Shown here: positions 1-9,899 of the stretch, in pieces
How the letters are laid out: the number at the start of each line of letters is the position of its first letter
Position numbering within the stretch: position 1 is the stretch's first letter
Assembly: GCF_023169965.1 (NCBI RefSeq)
Contig: NZ_AP025592.1
Location: 3,596,001 to 3,660,000, forward strand
Length of the DNA stretch: 64,000 bases
Direction: 5' to 3'
From: Anaeromyxobacter paludicola
GTDB taxonomy: Bacteria > Myxococcota > Myxococcia > Myxococcales > Anaeromyxobacteraceae
Made by a program: the position numbers and the translations under genes
Notes under the pieces: model-generated
What the model was told of the DNA's origin: nothing
Databases searched by the model: none
Seen by the model: the letters and a program-made list of their open reading frames with translations, nothing else

Positions 1-1
1 C

Positions 2-1321
2 GGCCGCGGCCAGAACGTGGCCATCGCCTTCGTGAGCCTGAAGGACTGGTCGCAGCGCAAGGCGCCGGGGCTAAAGGCCGCGGCGGTGGCGGGCCGGGCC
101 ATGGGCGCGTTCGCGCAGTACCGCGGCGCCCTGGCCTTCGCCTTCACGCCCCCGGCGGTGATGGAGCTCGGCAACGCCACCGGCTTCGACCTGCAGCTCC
201 AGGACCGGGGCGGGGTGGGGCACGAGGCGCTCATGGCCGCGCGCAACCAGCTCCTCGGCGCCGTCCGCGGCGAGGCCGGGGTGGCCGGCGTGCGGCCGAA
301 CGGGCTCGAGGACACCTCCGAGTACAAGATCGACGTGGACCGCCAGAAGGCCTCGGCGCTCGGCGTCTCGCTCGCCGACGTGAACGCCACGCTCGCCTCG
401 ACCTGGGGCACGAGCTACGTGGACGACTTCCTCGACGGCGGGCGCATCAAGAAGGTCTACATGCAGGCCGACGCGCCGTACCGGATGCGCCCCGAGGACG
501 TGAGCCGGCTCTACGTCCGCAACGCGCAGGGGCAGATGACCCCCTTCTCCGCCTTCACCACCGGCCGGTGGACCACCGGCTCCCCCAGGCTGGAGCGCTT
601 CAACGGCGTGCCCTCGCTCGAGATCCTCGGCGCGCCCGCGCCGGGCCGGAGCTCCGGCGAGGCGATGGCGGCGATGGAGCGGCTCGCGCGCCAGCTGCCG
701 CCGGGCGTGGGCTACGAGTGGACCGGCCTCTCCTTCGAGGAGCGGCTCTCTGGCTCGCAGGCGCCCGCGCTCTACGCCATCTCGCTCCTGGTGGTGTTCC
801 TCTGCCTCTGCGCGCTCTACGAGAGCTGGTCGATCCCGCTGGCCGTCATCCTGGTGGTGCCGCTCGGCGTGCTCGGCGCGGTCGGCGCCGCCTGGGCCTT
901 CGGCCTCTCGAACGACGTCTACTTCCAGGTGGCGCTGCTCACCACCATCGGCCTCTCCACCAAGAACGCCATCCTGATCGTCGAGTTCGCGAAGGAGCTC
1001 GAGGGGAGGGAGGGACGCACGCTGGTGCAGGCGGCGCTGGAGGCGGCGCGGCTCCGGCTCCGCCCCATCCTCATGACCTCGATCGCCTTCGTCCTCGGCG
1101 TGCTGCCGCTCGCCCTCTCCCGCGGCGCCGGCGCCGGCAGCCAGAACGCCATCGGCATCAGCCTCATCGGCGGCATGCTCTCGGCCACCTTCCTCGCCGT
1201 CCTGCTCGTCCCCGTCTTCTTCGTGGTCATCCGCCGCCTCGCCGGGGCGGAGCGGCCGGTCCCGGTGGCCGCGCCCCCACCGGCCGCGATCGCCGCCTCC
1301 GGAGGGCGCGCCGATGTCTAG
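2..1321 (+). CDS. RND efflux pump inner-membrane transporter, C-terminal part (5' end outside window)
   Basis: This is the C-terminal ~440 residues of an AcrB/MexB-type hydrophobe/amphiphile RND pump, which exports drugs or solvents from the inner membrane and periplasm using proton motive force. The frame is open at the window edge, and the first residues, [14 protein letters not shown], match the conserved AcrB porter-domain stretch. A periplasmic porter/docking region is followed by the C-terminal membrane bundle ([20 protein letters not shown], then [17 protein letters not shown] and the final helices). Its last bases overlap the start of the outer-membrane channel gene by 8 nt, so the two are translationally coupled. 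The adaptor subunit gene would be expected upstream. Substrate cannot be told from the sequence. Confidence 0.93.
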   Translation, partial: GRGQNVAIAFVSLKDWSQRKAPGLKAAAVAGRAMGAFAQYRGALAFAFTPPAVMELGNATGFDLQLQDRGGVGHEALMAARNQLLGAVRGEAGVAGVRPNGLEDTSEYKIDVDRQKASALGVSLADVNATLASTWGTSYVDDFLDGGRIKKVYMQADAPYRMRPEDVSRLYVRNAQGQMTPFSAFTTGRWTTGSPRLERFNGVPSLEILGAPAPGRSSGEAMAAMERLARQLPPGVGYEWTGLSFEERLSGSQAPALYAISLLVVFLCLCALYESWSIPLAVILVVPLGVLGAVGAAWAFGLSNDVYFQVALLTTIGLSTKNAILIVEFAKELEGREGRTLVQAALEAARLRLRPILMTSIAFVLGVLPLALSRGAGAGSQNAIGISLIGGMLSATFLAVLLVPVFFVVIRRLAGAERPVPVAAPPPAAIAASGGRADV

Positions 1322-2786
1322 TCCCCTGTCCCGCATCGTCCCCTGCCTGCTCCTGCTCGCGGGCTGCACCCTCGCTCCCCGCTACCAGCGGCCCGACGCG
1401 CCGGTGGCGCGCGACTGGCCCGCGACCCCCGGCGCGACCGCGCCCGCGGGCGGCGTCGCCGCCGCCGACGTCGGCTGGCGCGACTTCTTCGAGGACCCCC
1501 GGCTGCAGGCGCTGGTGGCGCTGGCGCTCGAGGAGAACCGCGATCTGCGCGTCGCGGTCGAGCGGGTCGAGCTCGCGCGGGCGCAGTACCGCATCGAGCG
1601 CGCGCCGCTCCTCCCGAGCGTGGGCGGCAGCGCCAGCTTCACCCGCCAGCGCGTCCCCGCCGACCTGAGCGGCACCGGCCAGGCGGTCACCTCGAGCCAG
1701 CTCAGCGTGGGCGCCGGCGTGTCGGCGTACGAGCTCGACCTGTTCGGCCGGGTGCGGAGCCTCGCCGACGCGGCCCGGGCGCAGTACCTCGCCACCGGGG
1801 AGGCGCGGCGGGCCGCGCAGCTCGCGGTGGTCTCGGAGGTGGCGGCCCAGTACCTCGCCGAGCGCGCCACGGACGAGCAGCTCGCGCTCGCGCGGCGCAC
1901 CCTCGAGGCCGTCCAGGCCACCTGCGAGCTCACCCGGCGCGCCCACGACGTCGGGCGGCGCTCGGAGCTCGACCTGCGCGCGGCCGAGGGGCAGGTGGAG
2001 ACCGCGCGCGCCGCGGTGGCGAGCCAGGCCGAGCAGGCCGCGCGGGCCCGGAACGCGCTCGTGCTCCTCGTCGGCCGCTCCCTCCCGGACGACCTCCCGC
2101 CGCCGCGGCCGCTCTCGGAGCAGCGGCTCCTGGCCGAGCTCCCCGCGGGCGTCCCCTCCGAGGTCCTGACGCAGCGGCCCGACGTGCTGCAGGCGGAGCA
2201 GGCGCTCGTGGCGGCCAACGCCTCCATCGGCGCCGCCCGGGCCGCCTTCTTCCCGTCCATCACCCTGACCGCGTTCGGCGGGACGAGCAGCGCGCAGCTC
2301 TCGGGGCTCTTCTCGGGCGGCTCCGGGACCTGGAGCTTCGCGCCCTCGCTCAACCTCCCCATCTTCACCGGCGGCCGGAACAGGGCCAACCTCGACGCGG
2401 CGCGGTCGCAGCAGCGGCTCGAGGTGGCCCAGTACGAGAAGGCCATCCAGGTCGCCTTCCGCGAGGTGGCGGACGGGCTCGCCACGCGCGCCCTCGCCGG
2501 CGAGCAGGTGAAGGCGCAGTCGGGGGCGGTGGGCGCGGAGCGTCGCCGGCTCGAGCTGGCCGAGCTCCGCTATCGCCAGGGGCTCGACAGCTACCTCTCG
2601 GTGCTCACCGCGCAGCAGGACCTGTACCGGACCGAGCAGGCGCTCATCCAGGCCGAGCAGGCCCGGCTCACGAACCTGGTGCAGCTCTACAAGGCGCTCG
2701 GCGGCGGCTGGCGGGAGCGGACCCGCGCGGCCGAGGCGCCGCCCGCGGCCGCCTCCGCCCCGGACGGCGGCGGAGCGCGCGGGTGA
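1314..2786 (+). CDS. RND efflux outer-membrane factor lipoprotein (NodT/OprM family)
   Basis: A 490-residue TolC-like outer-membrane channel that would complete the tripartite pump with the preceding RND transporter. The N-terminus has a lipoprotein signal ending in the lipobox LAGC, followed by the OprM-like [11 protein letters not shown] start of the mature protein. Two repeated helical/strand halves are visible, including [20 protein letters not shown] in the first and [20 protein letters not shown] in the second, as expected for the duplicated OEP fold. The length is normal for the family. The ATG overlaps the end of the pump gene (same transcript). Confidence 0.95.
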   Translation: MSSPLSRIVPCLLLLAGCTLAPRYQRPDAPVARDWPATPGATAPAGGVAAADVGWRDFFEDPRLQALVALALEENRDLRVAVERVELARAQYRIERAPLLPSVGGSASFTRQRVPADLSGTGQAVTSSQLSVGAGVSAYELDLFGRVRSLADAARAQYLATGEARRAAQLAVVSEVAAQYLAERATDEQLALARRTLEAVQATCELTRRAHDVGRRSELDLRAAEGQVETARAAVASQAEQAARARNALVLLVGRSLPDDLPPPRPLSEQRLLAELPAGVPSEVLTQRPDVLQAEQALVAANASIGAARAAFFPSITLTAFGGTSSAQLSGLFSGGSGTWSFAPSLNLPIFTGGRNRANLDAARSQQRLEVAQYEKAIQVAFREVADGLATRALAGEQVKAQSGAVGAERRRLELAELRYRQGLDSYLSVLTAQQDLYRTEQALIQAEQARLTNLVQLYKALGGGWRERTRAAEAPPAAASAPDGGGARG

Positions 2787-2796
2787 GGAGGGGCTC

Positions 2797-2880
2797 ATGA
2801 AGCGGCGATGTCTCAAGAGCGGCCTGCAGGCGCTGCTGGCGCTCGGCGGGATCCTGTCCGCCGTGCTCGGCGCGCTCTGA
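2797..2880 (+). CDS. Possible 27-residue membrane micropeptide after the efflux operon
   Basis: A short frame, MKRRCLKSGLQALLALGGIL followed by SAVLGAL and a stop, starts 10 nt after the channel gene. It is preceded by a purine-rich gaggagggg Shine-Dalgarno-like run 2-10 nt upstream of the ATG. It has a basic N-terminus and one hydrophobic segment long enough for a single membrane span. Small accessory membrane peptides are known for RND pumps (AcrZ in E. coli), but no sequence similarity is claimed. It could be a chance frame; the good ribosome site and the basic-then-hydrophobic pattern are the only support. Confidence 0.35.
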   Translation: MKRRCLKSGLQALLALGGILSAVLGAL

Positions 2881-2972
2881 CGCGCGCTCCCCGGCGTCCG
2901 GCGTCCGTCGCGACGCAGGACGCGTAGAACGCGGCACCGCGCAAGCAACTACCCCCGCGCGCGGGGCCCGTA

Positions 2973-3004
2973 CCGACCCGGGCGGCTCCGGCCGCCCGGG
3001 TCGG
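2973..3004. terminator. Strong GC hairpin after the efflux operon
   Basis: Perfect 14-bp inverted repeat (arms 2973-2986 and 2991-3004, ccgacccgggcggc and its complement) around a TCCG tetraloop. It is followed by cctttg rather than a long T-run. It lies in the gap between the efflux operon and tag and fits a terminator of the former. Confidence 0.6.
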
Positions 3005-3084
3005 CCTTTGCGCCGGCGGTCTCGGCCGCGGCGCTCGAGACGGGCGCCGCCGCCCCCGCCCGCGCCAGGAGGCGCGCTGCTAGG

Positions 3085-3729
3085 ATGGGGGCCGTGACCA
3101 CGCCAGCCGGGCTCGCCGCGGGCCCCGACCGCAAGCTCCGCTGCTCCTGGGGAGCGTCCGCCGCCGAGTACCTGCCCTATCACGACGGCGAATGGGGCCT
3201 GCCCACCGCCGACGACGTGCGGCTCTTCGAGAAGGTCTGCCTCGAGGGTTTCCAGGCGGGCCTCTCCTGGCTCACCATCCTGCGCAAGCGCGAGGCGTTC
3301 CGGCGCGGCTTCGCCGGGTTCGACGTCGAGAAGGTGGCCCGCTTCGGCGCCCGCGACGTGGCGCGCCTGCTCGCCGACGAGGGCATCGTCCGGCACCGGG
3401 GCAAGATCGAGTCGGCGATCAACAACGCGCGCCGCGCCTGTGACCTCCGCGACGAGGCCGGCTCGCTCGCGGCCTACTTCTGGCGGTTCGAGCCGGAGCC
3501 GGCCTCGCGCCCGAGGCGGCTCACCTGGGAAGCGCTCCGGGGCATGGCGACCACGCCCGAGTCGGTGGCGCTCTCGAAGGACCTCCGCCGGCGCGGCTGG
3601 AGCTTCGTCGGCCCCACCACCCTCTACGCCTTCATGCAGGCGGTGGGCATCGTGAACGACCACCTCGACGGCTGCGCGTTCCGGGCCAGCGCCGAGCGGG
3701 CGCGGCGGGCGTTCGAGAGGCCGCGGTAG
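3085..3729 (+). CDS. tag: DNA-3-methyladenine glycosylase I
   Basis: Base-excision repair enzyme that removes 3-methyladenine from alkylated DNA in the cytoplasm. The 214-residue protein has the Tag signature: RCSW then YHDGEWG near residues 19-38, FEKVCLEGFQAGLSWLTIL, and VGIVNDHLDGC at the end. The four zinc ligands of the family are all visible (C20, H33, H193, C197). The first ~16 residues extend beyond E. coli Tag, so an internal start is possible, although no other Met or Val lies much closer to RCSW. It is monocistronic, between the efflux terminator and a convergent small gene. Confidence 0.95.
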   Translation: MGAVTTPAGLAAGPDRKLRCSWGASAAEYLPYHDGEWGLPTADDVRLFEKVCLEGFQAGLSWLTILRKREAFRRGFAGFDVEKVARFGARDVARLLADEGIVRHRGKIESAINNARRACDLRDEAGSLAAYFWRFEPEPASRPRRLTWEALRGMATTPESVALSKDLRRRGWSFVGPTTLYAFMQAVGIVNDHLDGCAFRASAERARRAFERPR

Positions 3730-3759
3730 CGCCGGAGACGAGGGCCCGAACCGGCGGCC

Positions 3760-3999
3760 TCAGCCCCAGACCGCGAACAGGAAGGCCGCCAGGGTCACGA
3801 GCCAGCCCGCGAGCAGGATCGGACCGACCGCGTAGACGTGGGGTACGGTGCGGCAGGCGTCCACGCGGGTGCACAGCAGCCTGCGCCGTCCGAGCAGCTG
3901 ACACCGGAGGCAGGAGAGGGCCGTCGGATCACGGGGGGCGCCGGGCTGTGCGGGCAGGGTGAGCAGGCCTTCCGGTCGCGAGGAATCAGAGGGAGCCAT
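3760..3999 (-). CDS. Small cysteine-rich membrane protein of unknown function
   Basis: A 79-residue protein beginning MAPSDSSRPEGLL. A central cluster of four cysteines (SCLRCQLLGRRRLLC then VDAC) precedes a single hydrophobic C-terminal segment (VYAVGPILLAGWLVTLAAFL). The ATG at 3999 has a ggaga Shine-Dalgarno; a longer frame to 4077 has none and is not preferred. The Cys spacing could bind a metal or form disulfides. It lies 138 bp downstream of the dead protease-like gene on the same strand, so it may be the last gene of that operon or a separate unit. I recognise no family. Confidence 0.55.
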   Translation of the reverse strand: MAPSDSSRPEGLLTLPAQPGAPRDPTALSCLRCQLLGRRRLLCTRVDACRTVPHVYAVGPILLAGWLVTLAAFLFAVWG

Positions 4000-4137
4000 C
4001 GTCGTCTCCGATCTTTGCTCGCACGGCGTTCGAACCGTCCAAGGCGGACGATTGCGCCCGGCTCGCTCGGCGCGCAAAGGCGCCGGTAAGAGGGGAGGCT
4101 ATGCACTGGTCGCGAGGGACCAAACGTTTACGAGTGA

Positions 4138-4752
4138 TTAAGACGGGGTCGCCACAAGGAGGCTCGCGGCGGGGAGGTGCTCGGAGAAGCGGCAGAGCGC
4201 GGCGGACGCGCCGCCGTGGCTCACGATCCCGATCGCGCGGCCGCTCTCCCCGAGGACCGGGGCGCCCGGGAGCAGCTCCGCCAGCCCCGGCGCGAAGAGC
4301 GTTGCGCCCCGGAGCTCCCCCGCGCCGAAGGCCCCACCGGGCGCGCCGAGACGGACCGGCCCTTCCCAGCTCGGCGACGGCTCCGGCAGGGCGGGCGCGA
4401 GCTCCTGGAGCAGCTCCTCGACGCGCAGGGCCGGGTTGAGCTCGTCGGGCACCGTGAGCCCGGCCGCCGTCGCGCTCCCGAGGAGCGCCAGCCCCGAGCA
4501 CGGCTCGGCGTAGGTGACGATGGCGAAGGCGCGCCGGTCGGTGCCGGGCCGGCGGATCCGCACCAGCACCAGGATGCCGGGCGCGTCGGGATCGGGGAGG
4601 GTGGCGTTCCCGGTGGGCCGGGGCAGGCACTGGCAGGAGGTGGCGACGGCGCCGCCGGGGAGCGCGACCCCCAGCCCCACCAGCCGGTCGCCGTTGAGCG
4701 CGTCGAGGATCTCGACCACCGCCCCGGCCGCGCGCGTCTCGTCGACGGTCAT
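4138..4752 (-). CDS. Catalytically dead trypsin-like protease paralogue
   Basis: A 204-residue protein clearly paralogous to the serine-protease-like protein at 17450-18106. Both share an N-terminal NGDRLVGLG/VGDRIAGMG block, a CLPR motif, LPDPDAPG, and a final G.VGLV/RAIGIV strand. The partner has a His-Asp-Ser triad; here all three positions are replaced: Gln41 in ATSCQCLPR for His, Gly87 in EPCSGLALL for Asp, and Pro162 in LLPGAPV for the GTSGAPV serine. The frame is intact and well spaced (10 bp after moeA, same strand), so it is probably a maintained pseudoenzyme, for example a binding or decoy partner, rather than a decaying gene. Function is unknown. Confidence 0.7.
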   Translation of the reverse strand: MTVDETRAAGAVVEILDALNGDRLVGLGVALPGGAVATSCQCLPRPTGNATLPDPDAPGILVLVRIRRPGTDRRAFAIVTYAEPCSGLALLGSATAAGLTVPDELNPALRVEELLQELAPALPEPSPSWEGPVRLGAPGGAFGAGELRGATLFAPGLAELLPGAPVLGESGRAIGIVSHGGASAALCRFSEHLPAASLLVATPS

Positions 4753-4762
4753 CGGCGGCTCC

Positions 4763-5980
4763 TCACCCGTGCTCCGGGGCGAACCCCGGCCGCAGGAGCT
4801 GGACCGGCACCGTGATCCCGGCCGGCGCGTCGGCGCGCCCGGGCGGCAGGAGCGCCACCCCGTCGGCGTCGAGGAAGGTGCGCAGGAAGGAGGTCTCCTG
4901 CTTCCCGGCGCTGCGGGCGTGGAGCACGCCGTTGCGCCGCTCGAGCTTCACGCGCGAGAAGGTGACCCGGCCCGGCCGGTGCGAGAGCTGCTCGTCGAGG
5001 ACGGCCGAGACGAGCGGGCGGAGCACGTGGCGGTGGCCCTGCATGCGCAGGAGCGCCGGCCGCACCAGCTGCTCGAACATCATGAGCGTCGAGACCGGAT
5101 TGCCGGGGAGCGAGAGCACCAGGGTGGCGCCGCGCGCCCCGAACGCCGTCGGGTGGCCCGGCTTCACCTCGATGGTGAAGAAGATCGGCGTGACCCCCAG
5201 CTCGGCGAGCAGCTCGCGCACCAGGTCGCGGTCGCCCATCGAGACGCCGGCGGTGGTCACCAGCACGTCGGCGCCCAGCCCGAGCGTGAGGAGCGCGCGG
5301 AGCGGCTCGGCCTCGTCGCGGGCGATCCCCAGCCCCACCGGCACACCGCCCGCCTCCCGCACCGCCGCCGCGACCGCGATGGCGTTCGAGTCGTGGATCT
5401 GGCCCGGGCCGAGCGGCGCGCCCGGCTCGACCAGCTCGTCCCCGGTGGAGAGGATCGCGACCCGCGGCCGGCGGAAGACCGGCACCGTGAGCCGCCCTGC
5501 CGAGGCGAGGAACGACACCTCCGGCGCGCCCAGCACCGTGCCGGCGCGGATGGCCACCTGGCCCGCGCCCAGGTCGGCGCCGCGGTGGCGGACGTGGGCG
5601 CCGGCGGAGAGGGCCCGCGGCAGGTGGACCGCGCCCTCCCGCTCCTCCGCGTCCTCGAGCGGCACCACCGTGTCGGCGCCGGGCGGGATGGGGGCGCCGG
5701 TCATGATCCGGACCGCGGTGCCCGGCGCGACCGGGATGGTGCCGGGCGAGCCGGCGGGCACGAACCCCGAGACCGGCAGGACCACCGGGCCGGGGGCGTC
5801 CGCCGCGCGCAGGGCCCAGCCGTCCATGGCCGAGTTGTCGAAGCGCGGGAAGTCCACCTGCGTGGTGAGGTCGGCGGCGGCCACGCGGCCGACCGCGTCG
5901 AGCAGCGGCACGAACTCGGAGGGCAGGGGCTCGGCGCGAGAGAGCACGAGGTCGCGCGCCTCGAGGAAGGTCGTCGTCAT
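4763..5980 (-). CDS. moeA: Molybdopterin molybdenumtransferase MoeA
   Basis: MoeA inserts molybdate (or tungstate in AOR organisms) into adenylylated molybdopterin in the cytoplasm. The 405-residue protein has the family landmarks in order: FDNSAMDGWALRAAD near the N-terminus, TGAPIPPGADTVVPLED, STGDELVEPG, TTAGVSMGDRDLVRELL, KPGHPTAFG and SLPGNPVSTLMMFE. I start at MTTTFLEARDLV (5980) because it has a cggag Shine-Dalgarno and matches the usual N-terminus; the longer frame adds 22 unlikely residues. It sits in the minus-strand operon with the E1-like genes. With moaA at 18426 it supplies a pterin cofactor, plausibly for the AOR at 13363. Confidence 0.95.
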   Translation of the reverse strand: MTTTFLEARDLVLSRAEPLPSEFVPLLDAVGRVAAADLTTQVDFPRFDNSAMDGWALRAADAPGPVVLPVSGFVPAGSPGTIPVAPGTAVRIMTGAPIPPGADTVVPLEDAEEREGAVHLPRALSAGAHVRHRGADLGAGQVAIRAGTVLGAPEVSFLASAGRLTVPVFRRPRVAILSTGDELVEPGAPLGPGQIHDSNAIAVAAAVREAGGVPVGLGIARDEAEPLRALLTLGLGADVLVTTAGVSMGDRDLVRELLAELGVTPIFFTIEVKPGHPTAFGARGATLVLSLPGNPVSTLMMFEQLVRPALLRMQGHRHVLRPLVSAVLDEQLSHRPGRVTFSRVKLERRNGVLHARSAGKQETSFLRTFLDADGVALLPPGRADAPAGITVPVQLLRPGFAPEHG

Positions 5981-5984
5981 GGGA

Positions 5985-6461
5985 TCACTCCGGGATGCGC
6001 ACCCCGAGCCACTCGGCCACGAGGCTCCGGGCCAGGGACTCGTCATTGGTGCCCTTGATGATGGCGCGGCCGTCGTCGAAGAGGGTCAGCTCGTGAGGCG
6101 GTGCGCGCAGGCGGACCAGGTAGTCGCTGGCGCGGACCTCGCCGTAGGCGCGGAGCCGCTCGGCCATGGGGGCGAGGCTCCGCCGCCGGTAGGGCAGCGC
6201 CCGGATCTGCACGGCGTCGCCGCAGAGCACGGTCACGAGGGCGCCGGTGTCGTCGAAGACCCGGCGGACGTTGCCGGCTACCAGCCCCTCGGCGCGGTCG
6301 AACACTTCGAACTCCACCTTCTGCCCCTCGGCGAGCTCCCGGTGGCAGCCGTCCGCCAGGATCACGCTGAAGTGGCAGAAGACGTCCTCACCGCCGGCGT
6401 CCTGCGCGAGGTAGCCGAACCCCCGCTCGAGGTCGAACCACTTGACGGTCCCCTGGACCAT
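5985..6461 (-). CDS. Cold-shock domain fused to an orphan ThiF/MoeB C-terminal domain
   Basis: A 158-residue two-domain protein. Residues 1-70 are a cold-shock nucleic-acid-binding domain with [15 protein letters not shown] (RNP1-like) and DVFCHFS (RNP2-like). Residues ~80-157 ([11 protein letters not shown]... to [20 protein letters not shown] ... EWLGV) match, from memory, the C-terminal tail found at the end of many ThiF/MoeB E1-like enzymes, which contacts the sulfur-carrier protein. The two E1-like genes just upstream in this operon both end before such a tail. The start overlaps the FKBP stop (TGATG). The domain pairing is unusual; a role as a relocated E1 tail is inference. Confidence 0.8.
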   Translation of the reverse strand: MVQGTVKWFDLERGFGYLAQDAGGEDVFCHFSVILADGCHRELAEGQKVEFEVFDRAEGLVAGNVRRVFDDTGALVTVLCGDAVQIRALPYRRRSLAPMAERLRAYGEVRASDYLVRLRAPPHELTLFDDGRAIIKGTNDESLARSLVAEWLGVRIPE

Positions 6462-6988
6462 CAGAGGATCTCGACCAGCCGGACGTCGAAGAAGAGGTCG
6501 TGACCGGCGAGCGGGTGGTTGGCGTCGAGGGTGATGGTCTCGTCGGTCCTTGCGACCACCCGGGCCCGCACGCTCGCGCCGTCGGGGCCGCTCACCTCCC
6601 AGACGTCGCCCACCTTGGGATCGAAGTTGTTGGGGCGGTGGCGCCCCTCGGCCACGCGGAAGCGCTCCAGCCCGAGCTCCCGGGGAGTGAAGTCGTCGAT
6701 GGGCAGCACCATCACCCGCGCCTCGTCGCGCGCCCCGAAGGCCCGCTCCGACCTGATGGTGATGGTCGCCTGCTGGCCGGGCGCGAGCCCGACGAGCGCG
6801 TCCTCGAAGTCGGGCGGCATCTCGCCTTCGCCGATGACGAGGGCGGTCGGCCCGAAGGTGACCCCGGTGCCCTTGAAGTTCGCGAAGTTCGTGTTCCCGG
6901 CGTCCTCGGTGGTGTCGAAGACCGTCCCGTCGGCGAGCCTCCCCGTGTAGTGGAGCCTCACCTTGTCGCCGCGCGTCGCCGTGCTCAT
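6461..6988 (-). CDS. SlyD/FKBP-type peptidyl-prolyl cis-trans isomerase
   Basis: A 175-residue FKBP-fold folding catalyst, probably cytoplasmic as no signal peptide is seen. Landmarks are [32 protein letters not shown], and the SlyD-type end [21 protein letters not shown], with an inserted-flap region between. The ATG at 6988 has a strong aggaggg ribosome site; the longer upstream frame is rejected. SlyD-like proteins assist metalloenzyme maturation in other bacteria. A similar help in folding the Mo/W enzymes encoded nearby is suggested by its place between the E1-like and moeA genes. Unlike E. coli SlyD it has no long histidine-rich tail. Confidence 0.92.
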   Translation of the reverse strand: MSTATRGDKVRLHYTGRLADGTVFDTTEDAGNTNFANFKGTGVTFGPTALVIGEGEMPPDFEDALVGLAPGQQATITIRSERAFGARDEARVMVLPIDDFTPRELGLERFRVAEGRHRPNNFDPKVGDVWEVSGPDGASVRARVVARTDETITLDANHPLAGHDLFFDVRLVEIL

Positions 6989-7044
6989 CGAACCCTCCTG
7001 TCCTGCATCCTGGCAGTCTCGTCCGGAGCGACGCTCCGGCGAGC

Positions 7045-7737
7045 TCACGACTTCCTCGTTCGCCCGCAGGCGCAGGCCGCGACCCGGACGGTCGCGGAGA
7101 CCTGGGGCATCCCAGCCTCGAGATCGATGCGCCGGCCGGCGCGCCCGTCGGCCACGCCGGCCAGGAGCTGCACCAGCTCGAGCGCGGCGAGCGCGCCCAG
7201 GGCCGCCGCCGACGCGCCCGGCCGCGCCGTCATCCCGCTCGCGAGCCGGGTGGCGCACTGGTAGCAGGGGGCGCCGGCGGGCACCGTCACCACCTCGCCG
7301 TCGTCGCCGTCGGCGAGCGCGACCACGTGCGGCAGCCCGGCCAGCCTCGCCTGCGCGGCGGCGGCGCGGGCGATGGCCGGCGAGGCGGCGCAGACGAGCG
7401 CCGCGGTCGGCTCGCTGCCGGTGGCGTACGGGCGGGCCTTGCAGAGCGAGGTCCCGGCGCGCACCGCCGCCATCGCCGCGAGGACCCGCGGCTCGCCCGG
7501 CCGGCCCGCGCCGTACAGCCAGCTCGCGGCGTCCTCGGGCCCGAGGTCCTGCGGATCGTCCACGAGCAGCGTGCCCACCCCCGCGGCGGCGAGGTAGAGC
7601 AGGGCCGGCCCGGCCACCTCGCCGGCGCCCACCACGTGGACGCGGGCGGCGCGCAGGAACTCCTGCGTCACCGGCACGAACCCGGGCAGGCTCAGGTGGC
7701 GCGCGTAGCGCGCGGCCTCGGCTTCGGAGAGGGGCAC
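7045..7737 (-). CDS. E1-like (ThiF/MoeB/HesA) protein with altered nucleotide site
   Basis: A 230-residue ubiquitin-activating-like protein. It keeps the family N-terminus ([11 protein letters not shown]) and a Rossmann glycine motif ([11 protein letters not shown]). The usual aspartate/SNLxRQ adenylation segment is degenerate: [18 protein letters not shown] stands where an acidic-then-SNLNRQ motif is expected. Zinc-type cysteines remain (PCYQC and ACACG). The GTG start at 7737 has a GGAGG site 6 nt upstream, within the end of the preceding E1-like gene. With that neighbour it may form a heterodimer in which only one subunit adenylates a MoaD/ThiS-type sulfur carrier; this is inference. Confidence 0.75.
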   Translation of the reverse strand: MPLSEAEAARYARHLSLPGFVPVTQEFLRAARVHVVGAGEVAGPALLYLAAAGVGTLLVDDPQDLGPEDAASWLYGAGRPGEPRVLAAMAAVRAGTSLCKARPYATGSEPTAALVCAASPAIARAAAAQARLAGLPHVVALADGDDGEVVTVPAGAPCYQCATRLASGMTARPGASAAALGALAALELVQLLAGVADGRAGRRIDLEAGMPQVSATVRVAACACGRTRKS

Positions 7738-7739
7738 GG

Positions 7740-8456
7740 TCAGCCTCCTGCGACGGCGGAGAGGGGAGCGGCGCCGGTCCGGCAGGTGTGGCAGCCCTCC
7801 CGCCGCGGGAGCGGCACGGCGCGGACGCGCCCCCCGCGCGACTCGTAGCTCACGAGCTTGCCGGCGTAGGTGCCGGGCCGGCCCTGGAGGAGGCGGACCG
7901 CCTCCGCTCCGAGGAGCGCGCCGACGAGCCCGGCCAGGGGCCCCAGCACGCCCGAGCCGGCGGGGCCGTCGGGCGGGGGCTCCTCGAAGAGGCAGCGCAG
8001 GCAGCCGGTGGTCCCGGGCAGCACCGTGACGAGCTGCGCCGAGTAGCGCAGCGCGCCGCCGTGCACCAGCGGCCGGCCCGCCGCGACCGCCGCGTCGCTC
8101 GCCAGGAAGGCGGCCGCGACGTCGCCTCCGCCGTCCACGACGAGATCGACGGCGCGCGTGAGCTCGACGGCGCTCGCCGCGTCGAGCCGGCGGTCGAGGG
8201 GCTCGACCCGGCAGGCAGGGAAGAGCTGCCCGAGCCTGCGCGCGGCGGCCGCGGTCCTCCGCTCCCCCAGCTCGGCCTCGCCGAAGAGCGGCTGCCGGGT
8301 GAGGTCCGAGGGCTCGACGGCGCCGCCGTCCACCAGCGTGAGACGCCCCACCCCGGCGCTCGCCAGCACCAGCGCCGCCGCGCCGCCTGGCCCGCCCGCG
8401 CCGATGACGAGGGCGCTCTTCTCCGAAAGTGTGCCGCGCATCGCCGCCGCCCCCAT
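7740..8456 (-). CDS. E1-like (ThiF/MoeB) sulfur-carrier adenylyltransferase
   Basis: A 238-residue E1-fold enzyme with the GxGGxG nucleotide motif (ALVIGAGGPGG), the acidic strand LTLVDGGAVEPSDLTRQPLF that matches the family D...V..SNLxRQ signature, and zinc cysteines CLRC and CHTC. It lacks the N-terminal RYxRH helix found in its neighbour and ends soon after CHTC, without the C-terminal tail seen in long ThiF/MoeB proteins. Its activity would be adenylation of a sulfur-carrier C-terminus (MoaD or ThiS). Given moeA and moaA nearby, molybdopterin/tungstopterin sulfuration is the likeliest pathway. The start could be ATG 8456 or ATG 8441; neither has a clear ribosome site, and both lie just after the regulator stop. 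Confidence 0.85.
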   Translation of the reverse strand: MGAAAMRGTLSEKSALVIGAGGPGGAAALVLASAGVGRLTLVDGGAVEPSDLTRQPLFGEAELGERRTAAAARRLGQLFPACRVEPLDRRLDAASAVELTRAVDLVVDGGGDVAAAFLASDAAVAAGRPLVHGGALRYSAQLVTVLPGTTGCLRCLFEEPPPDGPAGSGVLGPLAGLVGALLGAEAVRLLQGRPGTYAGKLVSYESRGGRVRAVPLPRREGCHTCRTGAAPLSAVAGG

Positions 8457-8459
8457 CGC

Positions 8460-9895
<1,436 letters not shown>

Positions 9896-9899
<4 letters not shown>

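Noticed and set aside
3795-4106. Alternative minus-strand frame of 103 residues beside the small Cys-rich membrane protein
   Set aside because: Overlaps the better-supported 79-residue frame that has a ribosome site and a membrane segment.
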